A stretch of DNA of 64,000 nt from Glycine soja. Lineage: Eukaryota; Streptophyta; Magnoliopsida; Fabales; Fabaceae. The translations under genes and the position numbers were made by a program. The stretch covers positions 11,477,198 to 11,541,197 of the forward strand of contig NC_041020.1 in NCBI RefSeq assembly GCF_004193775.1, in the 5' to 3' direction. The notes below the pieces were generated by a model, which made no database searches, was not told the DNA's origin, and saw nothing but the letters and a program-made list of their open reading frames with translations. Of this stretch, positions 22,869-32,663 are shown one piece after another (position 1 is the stretch's first letter; every line of letters begins with the position of its first letter).

Positions 22869-25800
22869 TCATGCAGGTATCTTTGAGAAAGAAGTGGTAC
22901 ATAGATAGCGGATGCTCAAAACATATGACTGGAGATGCATCAAATTTTACACATATCTCTCCCAAGAAAAGCGGGCATGTAACGTATGGTGACAACAACA
23001 AAGGTAGAATCCTTGGAGTGGGTAAAATAGGTACAAATTCTTCAAACTCCATTGAAAATGTTCTACTTGTTGAAGGACTTAAGCATAGCCTGCTTAGCGT
23101 TAGTCAACTATGTGACAAAGGCTATCTAGTATCATTTGATTCTCAGAAATGTCTTATAGAACATAAGCATAACATTAATATAAAGCATGTAGGACATAGA
23201 GTCAATAATGTTTACATGATAGACTTAAGCATAAAACAAGAAAATAATCATTGCTTTCTTAGTAAAGATGATGATCCATGGTTATGACATAAAAGAATTG
23301 CTCACATAAACATGGATCACTTAAATAAATTAATTTCAAAAGATTTAGTAATTGGTTTGCCTAAATTGAAATTTGAAAAAGATAAACTATGCGATGCATG
23401 TCAAAAGGGCAAACAAACAAGAGTCTCATTCAAACCTAAAAATGTTGTTTCAACCACTCAACCTTTACAGTTATTGCATATGGATTTATTTGGTCCATCT
23501 AGAACCATGAGTTTTGGAGGAAATTACTATGCTTTAGTTATAGTTGATGATTTCTCTAGATATACTTGGACATTATTTATTACACATAAAAGTGATTCAT
23601 TCCAAGCATTTAGAAAACTTGCTAAAGTCATACAAAACAAGAAAAATCTCAAGATTGCATCCATTAGAAGTGATCATGGGGGTGAATTTGAAAATAAAGA
23701 TTTTGAATTATTCTGTGATGAACATGGTATTGAATACAATTTTTCTGCACCTAGAACCCCTAAACAAAATGGAGTTGTTGAGAGGAAAAATAGATCATTG
23801 GAAGAAATTGCAAGAACTTTATTAAATGATACTTCTCTTCCAAAGTATTTTTGGGCTGAAGCTGTCAATACTACATGTTACATCATGAATAGGGCCTTGA
23901 TAAGACCCATTTTAAAGAAAACCCCATATGAGTTGTATAATGGTAGAAAACCTAATATTTCTCATCTACATGTTTTTGGTTGCAAGTGCTTTGTACTTAA
24001 TAATGGTAAAGATAATCTAGGAAAATTTGATGCAAAATCTGATGAAGGTATTTTTCTTGGATATTCATTACAAAGCTAAGCATATAGGATATATAATAAA
24101 AGAACTATGAATATAGAGGAATCCATTCATGTTACCTTTGATGAATCTAATGCTATATTGTCAAGAAAGAATATGCTAGATGACATTGCAGATTCTTTAG
24201 AACATATGAACATTCATGAACAAAATTCCAAAGGAAATGACAAAGGAAACAATGAAGATCCTCCAGAAGAAGTCAAATCCAATGATGAACTCCCAAGAGA
24301 ATGGAAAGCTTCAAGAGATCATCCCCTCGACAACATTATTGGTGATATCTCAAAAGGGGTAACAACTAGACATTCTCTTAAAGATTTATGCAATAATATG
24401 GCTTTTGTATCTATGATTGAACCTAAAAATATAAAAGAAGCCATAGTAGATGATAACTGGATCATTGCCATGCAAGAAGAACTAAACCAATTTGAAAGAA
24501 ATAATGTGTGGAAATTAGTAGAAAAACCTGAAAATTATCCTATCATAGGAACAAAATGGGTTTTTAGAAATAAATTAGATGAACATGGTATAATTATTAG
24601 AAATAAAGCCAGGTTAGTAGCAAAAGGATATAATCAAGAAGAAGGAATAGACTATGAAGAAACATATGCTCCTGTTGCAAGATTAGAAGCCATTAGAATG
24701 CTATTGGCATATGCATCCATAATGAATTTTAAACTTTATCAAATGGATGTTAAGAGTGCCTTTCTAAATGGCTTAATTCAAGAAGAGGTATATGTTGAAC
24801 AACCCCCTGGTTTTGAAATTCCCGATAAACCAAACCATGTTTATAAATTACAAAAGGCTCTTTATGGTTTGAAACAAGCCCCTAGGGCGTGGTATGAACG
24901 CTTAAGCAATTTTCTTCTAGAAAAAGATTTCTCCAGAGGTAAAGTGGATACCACATTGTTCATAAAGAGAAAGCATAATGATATTTTGTTGGTTCAAATA
25001 TATGTTGATGATATAATTTTTTGATCCACTAATGATTCATTGTGCAAGGAGTTTTCCCTTGATATGCAAAGTGAATTTGAAATGTCAATGATGGAAGAAC
25101 TAAAGTACTTTCTGGGATTACAAATCAAGCAAACTCAAGAAGGTATATTCATCAATCAATCCAAGTACTGCAAGGAATTGATCAAAAGATTTGGGATGGA
25201 TAGTGCAAAACACATGTCTACACCGATGAGCACTAATTGTTACTTAGATAAAGATGAATCTGGTCAGTCTATAGACATAAAACAATATCGAGGTATGATC
25301 GGATCTCTTCTTTATTTATCAGCTAGTAGACCTGATATTATGTTTAGTGTATGTATGTGTGCTAGGTTTCAATCCAACCCCAAACAATCACATTTAAGTG
25401 CAGTAAAGATAATCATGAGATATCTATTAGGGACAATAAATTTAGGATTATGGTATCCTAAGAATTCAACATGTAACTTAATAGGATATTCTGATTCTAA
25501 TTTTGCCGGATCTAAAACTGATAGAAAAAGTACAAGTGGAACTTGTCAATTCATTGGATCGGCTCTTGTCTCATGGCATAGTAAGAAACAAAACAGTGTT
25601 GCTTTATCTACCGCTGAAGCGGAGTATATCTCTGCCGGTAGTTGTTGTGCACAGATTTTATGGATGAAGCAACAATTATCTGACTATGGTATCATTCTTG
25701 ATCGTATACCTATTAAGTGTGATAATACTAGTGCCATAAATCTATCCAAAAACCCAGTTCAACACTCTAGAACTAAACATATAGAGATTAGACACCACTT

Positions 25801-25957
25801 TCTTAGAGATCATGTCCTAAAGGGAGATTGTGTATTAGAGTTTGTTGATACTAAGAATCAACTTGCTGATATTTTCACAAAACCTCTCCCCAAGGAAGTG
25901 TTCTTCTCTATTAGAAGAGAGTTAGGTCTCTTAGGCGTAAGAGATTTAGAAAAATAG
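22865..25957 (+). pseudogene. Copia pol (protease, integrase, RT, RNase H), interrupted
   Basis: One frame carries all four enzymes. Protease: [13 protein letters not shown] near 22893. Integrase: zinc-binding CDACQKGK near 23390, then core LLHMDLFGPS, IRSDHGGEFE and TPKQNGVVERKN. Reverse transcriptase: [25 protein letters not shown] and the YVDD box near 25003. RNase H: GYSDSNFAG, then ALSTAEAEYI. The frame is broken by TGA at 23285-23287, TAA at 24077-24079 and TGA at 25022-25024, the last directly after the YVDD region. It ends at TAG 25955-25957. No frameshifts are needed within pol, so the damage is point mutation only. Confidence 0.92.
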
Positions 25958-26540
25958 GAATTGATTGGATGATTGATTGATTGATTGGTTGATTTACTCT
26001 TATTTATTGTGTATAGATTATTTTGTTTGTTTGATCTTGTTTGAATTCTTGTTTTTATGAATGATTGATTGTGTTTTGATTGAGTATAACGCTTGTGTTG
26101 TTAAATTTAATTTACTTTTTGTTAGTATAATTAATTATTAAGATAGTATAAGTTTTTAGACTTAGGAATAAGTTTTTCTTTTAGAAAAAGGCTATTCTTT
26201 GTTCTGGTAATCGATTACATGAATACTGTAATCGATTACACTAGAACAGCTAGCCTGTAATCGATTACAGTATTCATGTAATCGATTACCAGTAGGCTAC
26301 CTCCTCCTGTAATCGATTACCATTACTTGTAATTGATTACCACGCGTCCTGTTCTATAAATATCACATTTTCCAGAAATCCCTGCGCAGCCCCTTTTCTC
26401 TCACGACGTTCCTCCATTCCCAAACCTCCAAATCTTCGTATCTCACTCATTTCTCCATCAAATCAACTCCCGTAAATTGCGATCTTCTTTTTCATTTCTC
26501 TTTTGATTTCACCGATTAAAATCTGCAAAAACTCCTTCAA
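25958..26540 (+). other. Copia pol-env intergenic region
   Basis: This 583-bp non-coding region holds six GTAATCGATTAC-type palindromes (26207-26340, the last with one mismatch). Two pairs form a perfect 34-bp inverted repeat (26207-26240 against 26256-26289) around a 15-base loop. A TATA-like CTATAAATATC follows at about 26354-26364, which would suit a separate promoter for the downstream ORF. That role is inference. Confidence 0.8.
26354..26364 (+). promoter_or_regulatory. Candidate TATA box upstream of envelope-like ORF
   Basis: CTATAAATATC lies about 180 bp before the ATG at 26541 and just right of the palindrome cluster. The sequence is a good plant TATA match. Use as a promoter is unproven. 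Confidence 0.4.
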
Positions 26541-27674
26541 ATGGCAGAATCGTCAAAGAAACGAAAGGGTTCTTCCGCCTCCGCTTCGGCTTCAAGAGCT
26601 CATTGTTCCGGAGCCACTAGCGCATCCACAGCACCAATTCCACCATCATTGTCCTCTTCCCCAGTGTTTTCTTCCGACGAACAGCATAAACGGTACTCCA
26701 ATCTTTTCTCATCTCGTTCCATTATCGACCCTAAGTTTATTGATATAGAATTCTTTTCTGCTGAAACCTTTGATTGCATTCAAGCCTTTCAGAACTTAGG
26801 TCTTCTACCTTTTCTGTCATTACAATTGCCTATTTATCCTGAATTGGTTAAAGCTTTTTATTGTAATCTTGAAATTCAGGACAGCACTCTGATTTCTGAA
26901 ATTTTTGGGATAAAAATGGTCATTGACCAGTCCCTTTTCCATGACTTAACCAAATTACCCAGTGACGGTGTACCATTTGAAGGTACACTGAATGACGACT
27001 GAAAATTTGATTTCTCTGCCCATGATGCCCGCCAGTTGGTTTGCACCAACAATGCGGATATGACTGGACGTCTTCTTGCCAGGTCATTGGCTTTTGAAAG
27101 CCGCATCCTTCACTATTTAATTGTGCGTATTTTGCTTCCACGGTCTTCCAACCTTGCCCAGGTTTCTGAGGAAGATCTAATTATCATGTGGGCCTTTCAT
27201 ACAGGGCGTCAACTTGACTGGGCACACTTAGTCAGATATCGCATGCATAAGGCATTGCGATTAAATGCTCCATTACCATATCCACAGCTTGTCACTCTTT
27301 TTTCCCGCCATTTTCAAATTCCTCTTGATTCTGAACCTTACGTTATAATCAAGAGATCCTTTTTAATTGGTGCTGCTGTGATTGCTTCTTTTGGTTACCG
27401 CAAAGAGCATGATGGCTCTTGGGTCAAAAAGGGTGCTCCACCCGCTGATGATGAAGGCAACCAACCAGTTGAAGATAATTCCTCTCTTCTTCGAAAGCTT
27501 TTGGAAAAGTTCGATGGTCTTCAAACTTTTGTTGGTGACAAGTTTGATAATATGGAATTGCAAGTCGACATGCGGTTTGATGCCATGGAATCAAGGATCA
27601 CCAAAGTTGAAGAAGATGTCTCCTTCATCCGTACTTGCTTCGATCCACCACCACCGCCTCCATCATCCTCTTAG
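26541..27674 (+). pseudogene. Copia envelope-like ORF, one stop
   Basis: The frame starts MAESSKKRKGSSASAS, a basic then Ser/Ala/Pro-rich leader. A globular middle follows (FQNLGLLPFLSLQLPIYPEL, later DLIIMWAFHTGRQLDWAHL), then a C-terminal amphipathic, probably coiled-coil segment (LLRKLLEKFDGLQTFV and on) and a Pro/Ser tail. It resembles the third ORF of SIRE-type copia elements. Envelope function was proposed for the group but not established. A single in-frame TGA at 27000-27002 splits it at about residue 154. It is in a different frame from pol and 583 bp away, so simple read-through cannot produce it. Confidence 0.75.
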
Positions 27675-28117
27675 CTTATATGTTATTATTATTAAGACTA
27701 AGTATTATTAGTGGTTAAGTATTATTAGTACTCTGTTTTAACGCCGTGTATTTGGCTTTTTATTGCTCTAGTTATCGTAGTCTTGCACTATAATTATATT
27801 TCTAGACATTGCTTTTGTTGATTCTGCAAATGTATGTTTTTATTTTGGTTTAATGGTTGGCTTTGTTTGGATATTTATTGTGTTAATGTTTGGCTATTGA
27901 TTGCCTTGCTCTAGTTCTTTTTGATGTTGCCAAAGGGGGAGAGAACTTGGGAGAGAACATGGGTTAGAAATCAATCAGAAATTTAGAAATTTATCGTTAA
28001 GAAAAGTTAGGCATACATGCCAAAAGATAGGGGGAGTAAGGGTTGTGTGAACGTGCTATCATCTTGTATATAGCTTGTCTTGATTTCAGGTATTGTCATC
28101 ATCAAAAAGGGGGAGAT
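27675..28117 (+). other. Copia 3' untranslated region and polypurine tract
   Basis: A T-rich trailer after the envelope-like ORF, ending in AAAAAGGGGGAGAT at 28104-28117 directly before the 3' LTR. This purine run is the expected plus-strand primer. A second purine run lies near 27934-27955. Confidence 0.8.
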
Positions 28118-29186
28118 TGTAGACAAAGGATCAAGCTGAAAGTTTTGATGATGCCAAAGGATTACATGAATCATATGCTTCTCAAAGATTTACTCAAGAC
28201 AAAGCAATTAGAGTTAATCAAGATGGATGATCAAGACAGTCTATAGAGTCTTAGAAAGGATATTAAAATGGAAGGGAATTCCAATTGGATTAGCAAAAGG
28301 TTTGGCCAAGAATTTTAAGCTAAAAAGTGTTTTTCAACAAATTTACTCTCTGGTAATCGATTACCAGAGGATGTAATCGATTACCAGTGGCCAAAACTGA
28401 TTTACAACAGCTATTAAAATTTGAATTCAAAATTTTGCACTGTGTAATCGATTACACATATATGGTAATCGATTACCAGCAGTTTCTGAACGTTTTAATT
28501 CAAATTTTAAAGAGTGTAATCGATTACACACTTATTGTAATCGATTACCAGAAGAGTTTTTCAGAAAACATTCTCATCAGTCACATCCTTTCATGTGGTT
28601 ATTGAATGGCTTTCATAAGGCCTATATATTTGTGACTTGAGACACGATTTTGACAGAGTTTTTTTAGAACAAAAAGTGTTTATTCTCTCAGAGAGCAAAT
28701 TCATTTTATCCTCTTAAGAATTCCTTGGCCAATTCAATTGCAATTCATTAAGGAATTATTTGAGCGCTCAATCTGTAAAAATCTATCTCTTTCTAGAGAG
28801 ATTTATTCTTCTTCTTCTTCTCATTCTCTAAGGGATTAAGAGACCGTGAGTCTCTTGTTGTAAAGGAATTCTAAACACAAAGGAAGGGTTGTCCTTGTGT
28901 GTTTAGAACTTGTAAAAGGAATTTACAAGATAGTGGAACTCTCAAGCGGGTTGCTTGGGGACTGGACGTAGGCACCGTGAGTCTCTTCCCTTAATCTCCT
29001 TTATTCATTATTTCTTTATATTCATATTCAAATTGTTTTATTTGAATTAATATTTAAGAAGATTGTCATTAAGGGAATTCATAACTTGAATAAAAAGTGA
29101 AATAGAATTTTAAATTAGGGGAAGTAGTTTGGAATATCTTAATTCAACCCCCCCTTCTTAAGATATCTGAGGCCACTTGTCTAACA
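28118..29186 (+). repeat. Copia 3' LTR
   Basis: This 1069-bp LTR is nearly identical to the 5' LTR, with the same six palindromes (28353-28548). It lacks a stretch near 28973-28985 that the 5' LTR has, where GCACCGTGAGTCTC replaces it. That phrase also occurs at 28845-28856, so the replacement may be a template switch or gene conversion. Confidence 0.95.
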
Positions 29187-29560
29187 CCTTTTCAGGTCTT
29201 GGAGAGGATCAATAAAATGCCTATAGGTTGGACCTCCCAGAAGAGTATGGAGTCAGCACCACTTTTAACATTTCTGATTTAATTCCTTTTGCAGGTGGAG
29301 CCGATACAGAGTAGGAGGAACCAACAGATTTGAGGTCAAATCCCCTTCAAGGGGGAAGGGATGATACAATCCTCCCTAGGAAGGGATCAGTCACCAGAGC
29401 CATGAGCAAAAGACTCCAAGAGGATTGGGCTAGAGCTGCTAAAGAAGGTCCTAGGGTTCTCATGAACCTTAGGACAGATTTCTGAGCCCATGGGCCAAGG
29501 TTGGGTCCACTTTTCTTTGTAAATATTAGAATAGGTTTTCCTACTTTTAGGCCTTGTATT
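29187..29560 (+). pseudogene. Gypsy Y pol C-terminal tail (unit 1)
   Basis: This continues Gypsy Y past the copia insertion (TTTTCAGGTCTTGGAGAGG joins the frame at 19969). The tail carries a segment like TRAMSKRLQEDWARAAKEG, typical of the end of some Gypsy polyproteins. Related tail pieces recur at 29970-30100 (plus) and 30790-30900 (minus), so at least three tail copies lie here. Confidence 0.65.
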
Positions 29561-29965
29561 TTGGCCATTTTAGGTTTGTAGGGAACCCTACAAATTAAGG
29601 GTACAAGTTAAGGGTACCCTAATAGTATAAGGTTTAAGCCTTGTATTTCAGGGCATTTTGAGTAGTCTTTGTAGTAGGGACTTTAATTTTTGTATTTTCA
29701 TGTATTTTGGCATGGGGTGAGCTTAGCTATTGGAGAGGTGTGAGTAGCCCCCCTCTAGCTTCTCGAGGAAGCTTTCTTCCTTACTTCCCAAGGAAGCAAC
29801 CTTCCTCGCTTCTCAAGGAAGCTTCCCATGTGCTAGGCTATAAATAGAAACATGTGTAACACTTGACATAACTTTGAGGATTGAGAAACTTGTGAGACAC
29901 ACCTCAAAGTTCAACTTATCTCCCTAATCTCCTTCAATTCCCATGCCCCCCCCCCCCACCCTCTA
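29561..29965 (+). repeat. LTR-like region downstream of Gypsy Y (unit 1)
   Basis: Non-coding. It holds direct GAAGCTT-rich repeats (29757-29832) and a TATA box CTATAAATAG at 29839-29848, followed by leader-like sequence and a C-tract. It is the inverse of the LTR remnant at 6823-7260. The boundaries are not clear. Confidence 0.5.
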
Positions 29966-30912
29966 TGATGCAATCCTACCCCCTAAGGGCATTGAATAGA
30001 AGACTCAAAGATGATTGGGCCAGAGATGCAAGAGAAGGCCCTAGGGTTCTCAAGAGCCTTAGGGTAGATTTCGGGCCCATGTCATGGGCTAAGTATGAGC
30101 CCACTAATCTTTGTACATATTATATTAAGGTTTCATTTTTTTTTGCCTTGTATTTAGGGCTCCATATTATAGGTACGGTACCCTAGAAATATAGGATTTT
30201 TCAGCCCTAGTATTTTAGGGCATCTAGACTAGTTTTTGTATTAGGAGTATTTTTGTAATTTTCACATGCATTAAGTGAATATTTGATGTGTGTGTTGGGA
30301 AATAAATTTAATTGAATTGGGAGAAGCTCAATCCTATTAAATTTTAGAGGGGGAGGTGAGCATTTGCTTGCTACTCCCCATTGCCACATCATATAGTCTC
30401 ACTTTGTGTATGTCCTTCATGCTTTACATGCCTCATAACACCTAAGCACACTTAGTGGAGAATCCTAAACTTGATCTTGGATTAGTGGACTAACCATAGC
30501 TGAAATTCACTAATCATAATTAGTGAAATTTTGGCTCCAAAATTTGGCTCCACAAATTCAATTTCAAATTCAAATTGAAATTTGAGTAGCAAGTAAATGC
30601 TCACCCCCCCCTCTGAAATTTACAAAACTACCCCTAATACAAAAACTAGTCTAAGTGCCCTAAAATACAAGGACTGAAAAATCCTACATTTCCAGGGTAC
30701 CCTACCTATATTATGGAGCCCTAAATACAAGGGCCAAAAATAATGAAACCTTAATCTAATATACAAAGATAAGTGAGTTCATACTTAGCCCATGTCATGG
30801 GCCTGAAATCGACCTTAAGGCTCATGAGAACCGTAGGGCCTTCTCTTGCATCTCTGGCCCAATCTTCTTGGAGTCTTCTATCCAATGCCCTTAGGGGGTA
30901 GGATTGCATCAC
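29966..30912. repeat. Large foldback: ~300-bp inverted arms (unit 1)
   Basis: Bases 29966-30264 read inverted at 30619-30912 with high but imperfect identity (for example ATGCAATCCTACCCCCTAAG against CTTAGGGGGTAGGATTGCAT). A ~350-bp spacer holds short inverted copies (AATTCAAATTTCAA type). Both arms include a Gypsy tail and adjacent LTR-like sequence, so it probably arose from two head-to-head LTR element ends. The unit 2 copy is at 62453-63402. Confidence 0.8.
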
Positions 30913-31149
30913 TCTATCTCTCTCATTCTCTTCCTTCATTGAAGCTTCCTCTGTAAGCTTCTTATCCAAGGCACTCTTTTGGTGGTGAAGCTTCTCCTTC
31001 CATGGCTTATCCTCTAGTAGATGGCGCCTCATCTCACCTCTTATCCTTTATCTTTCGCTGCAACTCCATGGCCGAAAATCACCATTGAAAGACCTTATTG
31101 AAGCTCAAAGACCCAAACTCCATAGAAGCTTCACAAGAAAGCTTCCATC
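30913..31149 (-). repeat. LTR-like piece, minus strand (unit 1)
   Basis: This is the reverse complement of 6830-7030 in large part (GCTTCACCACCAAAAGAG, GCTTCAATGAAGGAAGAG blocks). It is a non-coding remnant of the same LTR family. Confidence 0.55.
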
Positions 31150-31496
31150 AATATTATACTTAGACTATCCTAAAAAATGATAGCTTTTTCAATTGGAAAC
31201 CCAAGATTGCTAACCAGACCTTTAAGTCAGATCCCATCCTTTATTGCTTCTATTAGAGCATGCATTCTACCTTTGTAGTGGATAAAACCACAATGGGCTA
31301 AAGAGTTTCCTTCAAACTATCAAGAGAGTTGCCAATCATGAATGCGTACCTTGTCATAGTTCTCCTTGCATCCAAATCTACAGCATAGTCAAAATCTAAA
31401 TAACCAGCAAGAGCACAAGACGTGTCTCCATGGTAGACAAGTCCAATATCAGTTGTACCCATTAGTACCCAAATATACATATCACAACTTACCAAT
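31150..31496 (-). pseudogene. Copia RNase H remnant (unit 1)
   Basis: On the minus strand the frame reads GTTDIGLVYHGDTSCALAGY, then DYAVDLDARRTMT and a degenerate LSTT-EAEY-type motif. This is the C-terminal RNase H of a copia polyprotein, from a different family than the element at 19975. Stops interrupt it. It is cut precisely at 31496 by LTR X. Confidence 0.8.
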
Positions 31497-32663
31497 TGTC
31501 GCAACCTACCCTTCGGCGGGAAGGCGACGCGGGGCTCACGGGTGTGTCATCCAAGAAACAAAAATGGGCGGAGTCGCCACCAACGTTTATTCGAGGAAAA
31601 TGTTGGAAAACCCGAAAAGGTGTGGTCTACGAACTTTAATCAAGTGTGCAAATATAATTTCAAAATGTTTTATTTTCCCTTTTTTATGTCTTTTTTTGTG
31701 TTTTTATGCTTTTTATGTTTTTTGTATTTTTTATCTTTTTGTGGTCGAGAAGGGTGTTTCCCTCGCTCCTATGTATCCTCAATTGCGAGAAGGAAAATTC
31801 CAAAGAAAAACGTCCGATTGATTTTTTTGATTACTTTATTCAAAGATATTTTGATTATTTTATTATTATTTTGCCCTTTTTTTGGTTTTAACCGGGATTA
31901 GTGCATGAACGATCGGTTGGATTTTATTTTAACAGTGATTAAACAAGATAACAACACAAATGATCGGTTGAAAATCATTTTATTATTTATTAGGTGAGAA
32001 AACAGCTTAAATAAATGGTTAAAGCACGTTAAATGGGGGTACGAAAAACAAACAAAATGAAAATAAAAGTATGCGAAACAAGTGGGGACCACTAAGGGTG
32101 CATAGAATGAATTGAAAGATTCGATTTTGGGAACTTACCGGTTGAAGACCGAAGAACGACGAAGAACGGTGAAGAATCTTCACGAAATCGCTCACGGAAA
32201 AGTCTCGAAAGCGTTACGGAAGCACCTCGGCTTGGATTTTTTCCACAGAAAAAATTTTCCTCACTAATTTTGAGAGAATCCTAAACTACCAGAAGGGTTG
32301 AACAATTTACTCTACCCTCTTTCCCCTATTTATAGGACAAAAGAGGGAGGTGGTTGCCGTCCAGGCGAGCTAGGTTGCTTCCACTAGAAGGCACCGCCTT
32401 CTGTTGGAACATCCTGGAAGGCCCTAGTGGGCCTGGTTGCTATTTGCACCCCCTTTATGTTTTTACTAAATACATCTCTTTTGTGTTTTTTTTGCTGATT
32501 CCTTTCCGAAACTTTACGGATTTCGTAATGATACACATTTTCTTTTCAGAATGTTGAGAAACTTGACGGATTACCTAACGACGGGTGTTAAGTACCTCGA
32601 GGTGGTCAAGCGAAGGTTACATGCCACCAAGCAATGGTCCCCGGATGAAATTAGGGTATGACA
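31497..32663 (-). repeat. LTR X, full length (start of unit 2)
   Basis: This 1167-bp LTR begins TGTCGCAACCTACCC and ends GGGTATGACA, so both termini read TGTC...GACA. On the minus strand a TATA-like CTATAAATAGGGG lies near 32323-32335. A polypurine tract for a minus-strand element abuts its right end (32664-32683). It is therefore the 3' LTR of Gypsy X, inserted into the copia RNase H remnant. Confidence 0.85.

Larger units (their letters stand above)
19975..29186 (+). mobile_element. Ty1/copia element with envelope-like ORF, unit 1 only
   Basis: This complete 9212-bp LTR element has LTRs at 19975-21082 and 28118-29186, a primer-binding site, gag, protease, integrase, reverse transcriptase, RNase H, then a separate envelope-like ORF and a polypurine tract. 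The target duplication CCTTT is at 19970-19974 and 29187-29191. Unit 2 has a single CCTTT (61674-61678), i.e. an empty site. The layout matches the SIRE/Maximus-type copia group of legumes. All coding regions carry in-frame stops, so it is not autonomous as read. Insertion happened after the tandem duplication. Confidence 0.95.
1..31496 (+). repeat. Tandem duplication, unit 1 (left part outside window)
   Basis: Base 1 corresponds to base 31911, and collinear similarity then runs to the end of the window. Offsets rise in steps at structural differences (31910, 31948, 32346, 40966, 44134, 43770, 43776, and finally 32491 at the right end). Unit 1 lacks about 8.6 kb, 0.4 kb and a LINE that unit 2 has, and it carries a 9.2-kb copia element and a 2.1-kb CACTA segment that unit 2 lacks. 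Substitution divergence looks like 1-2% by eye. Confidence 0.95.
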
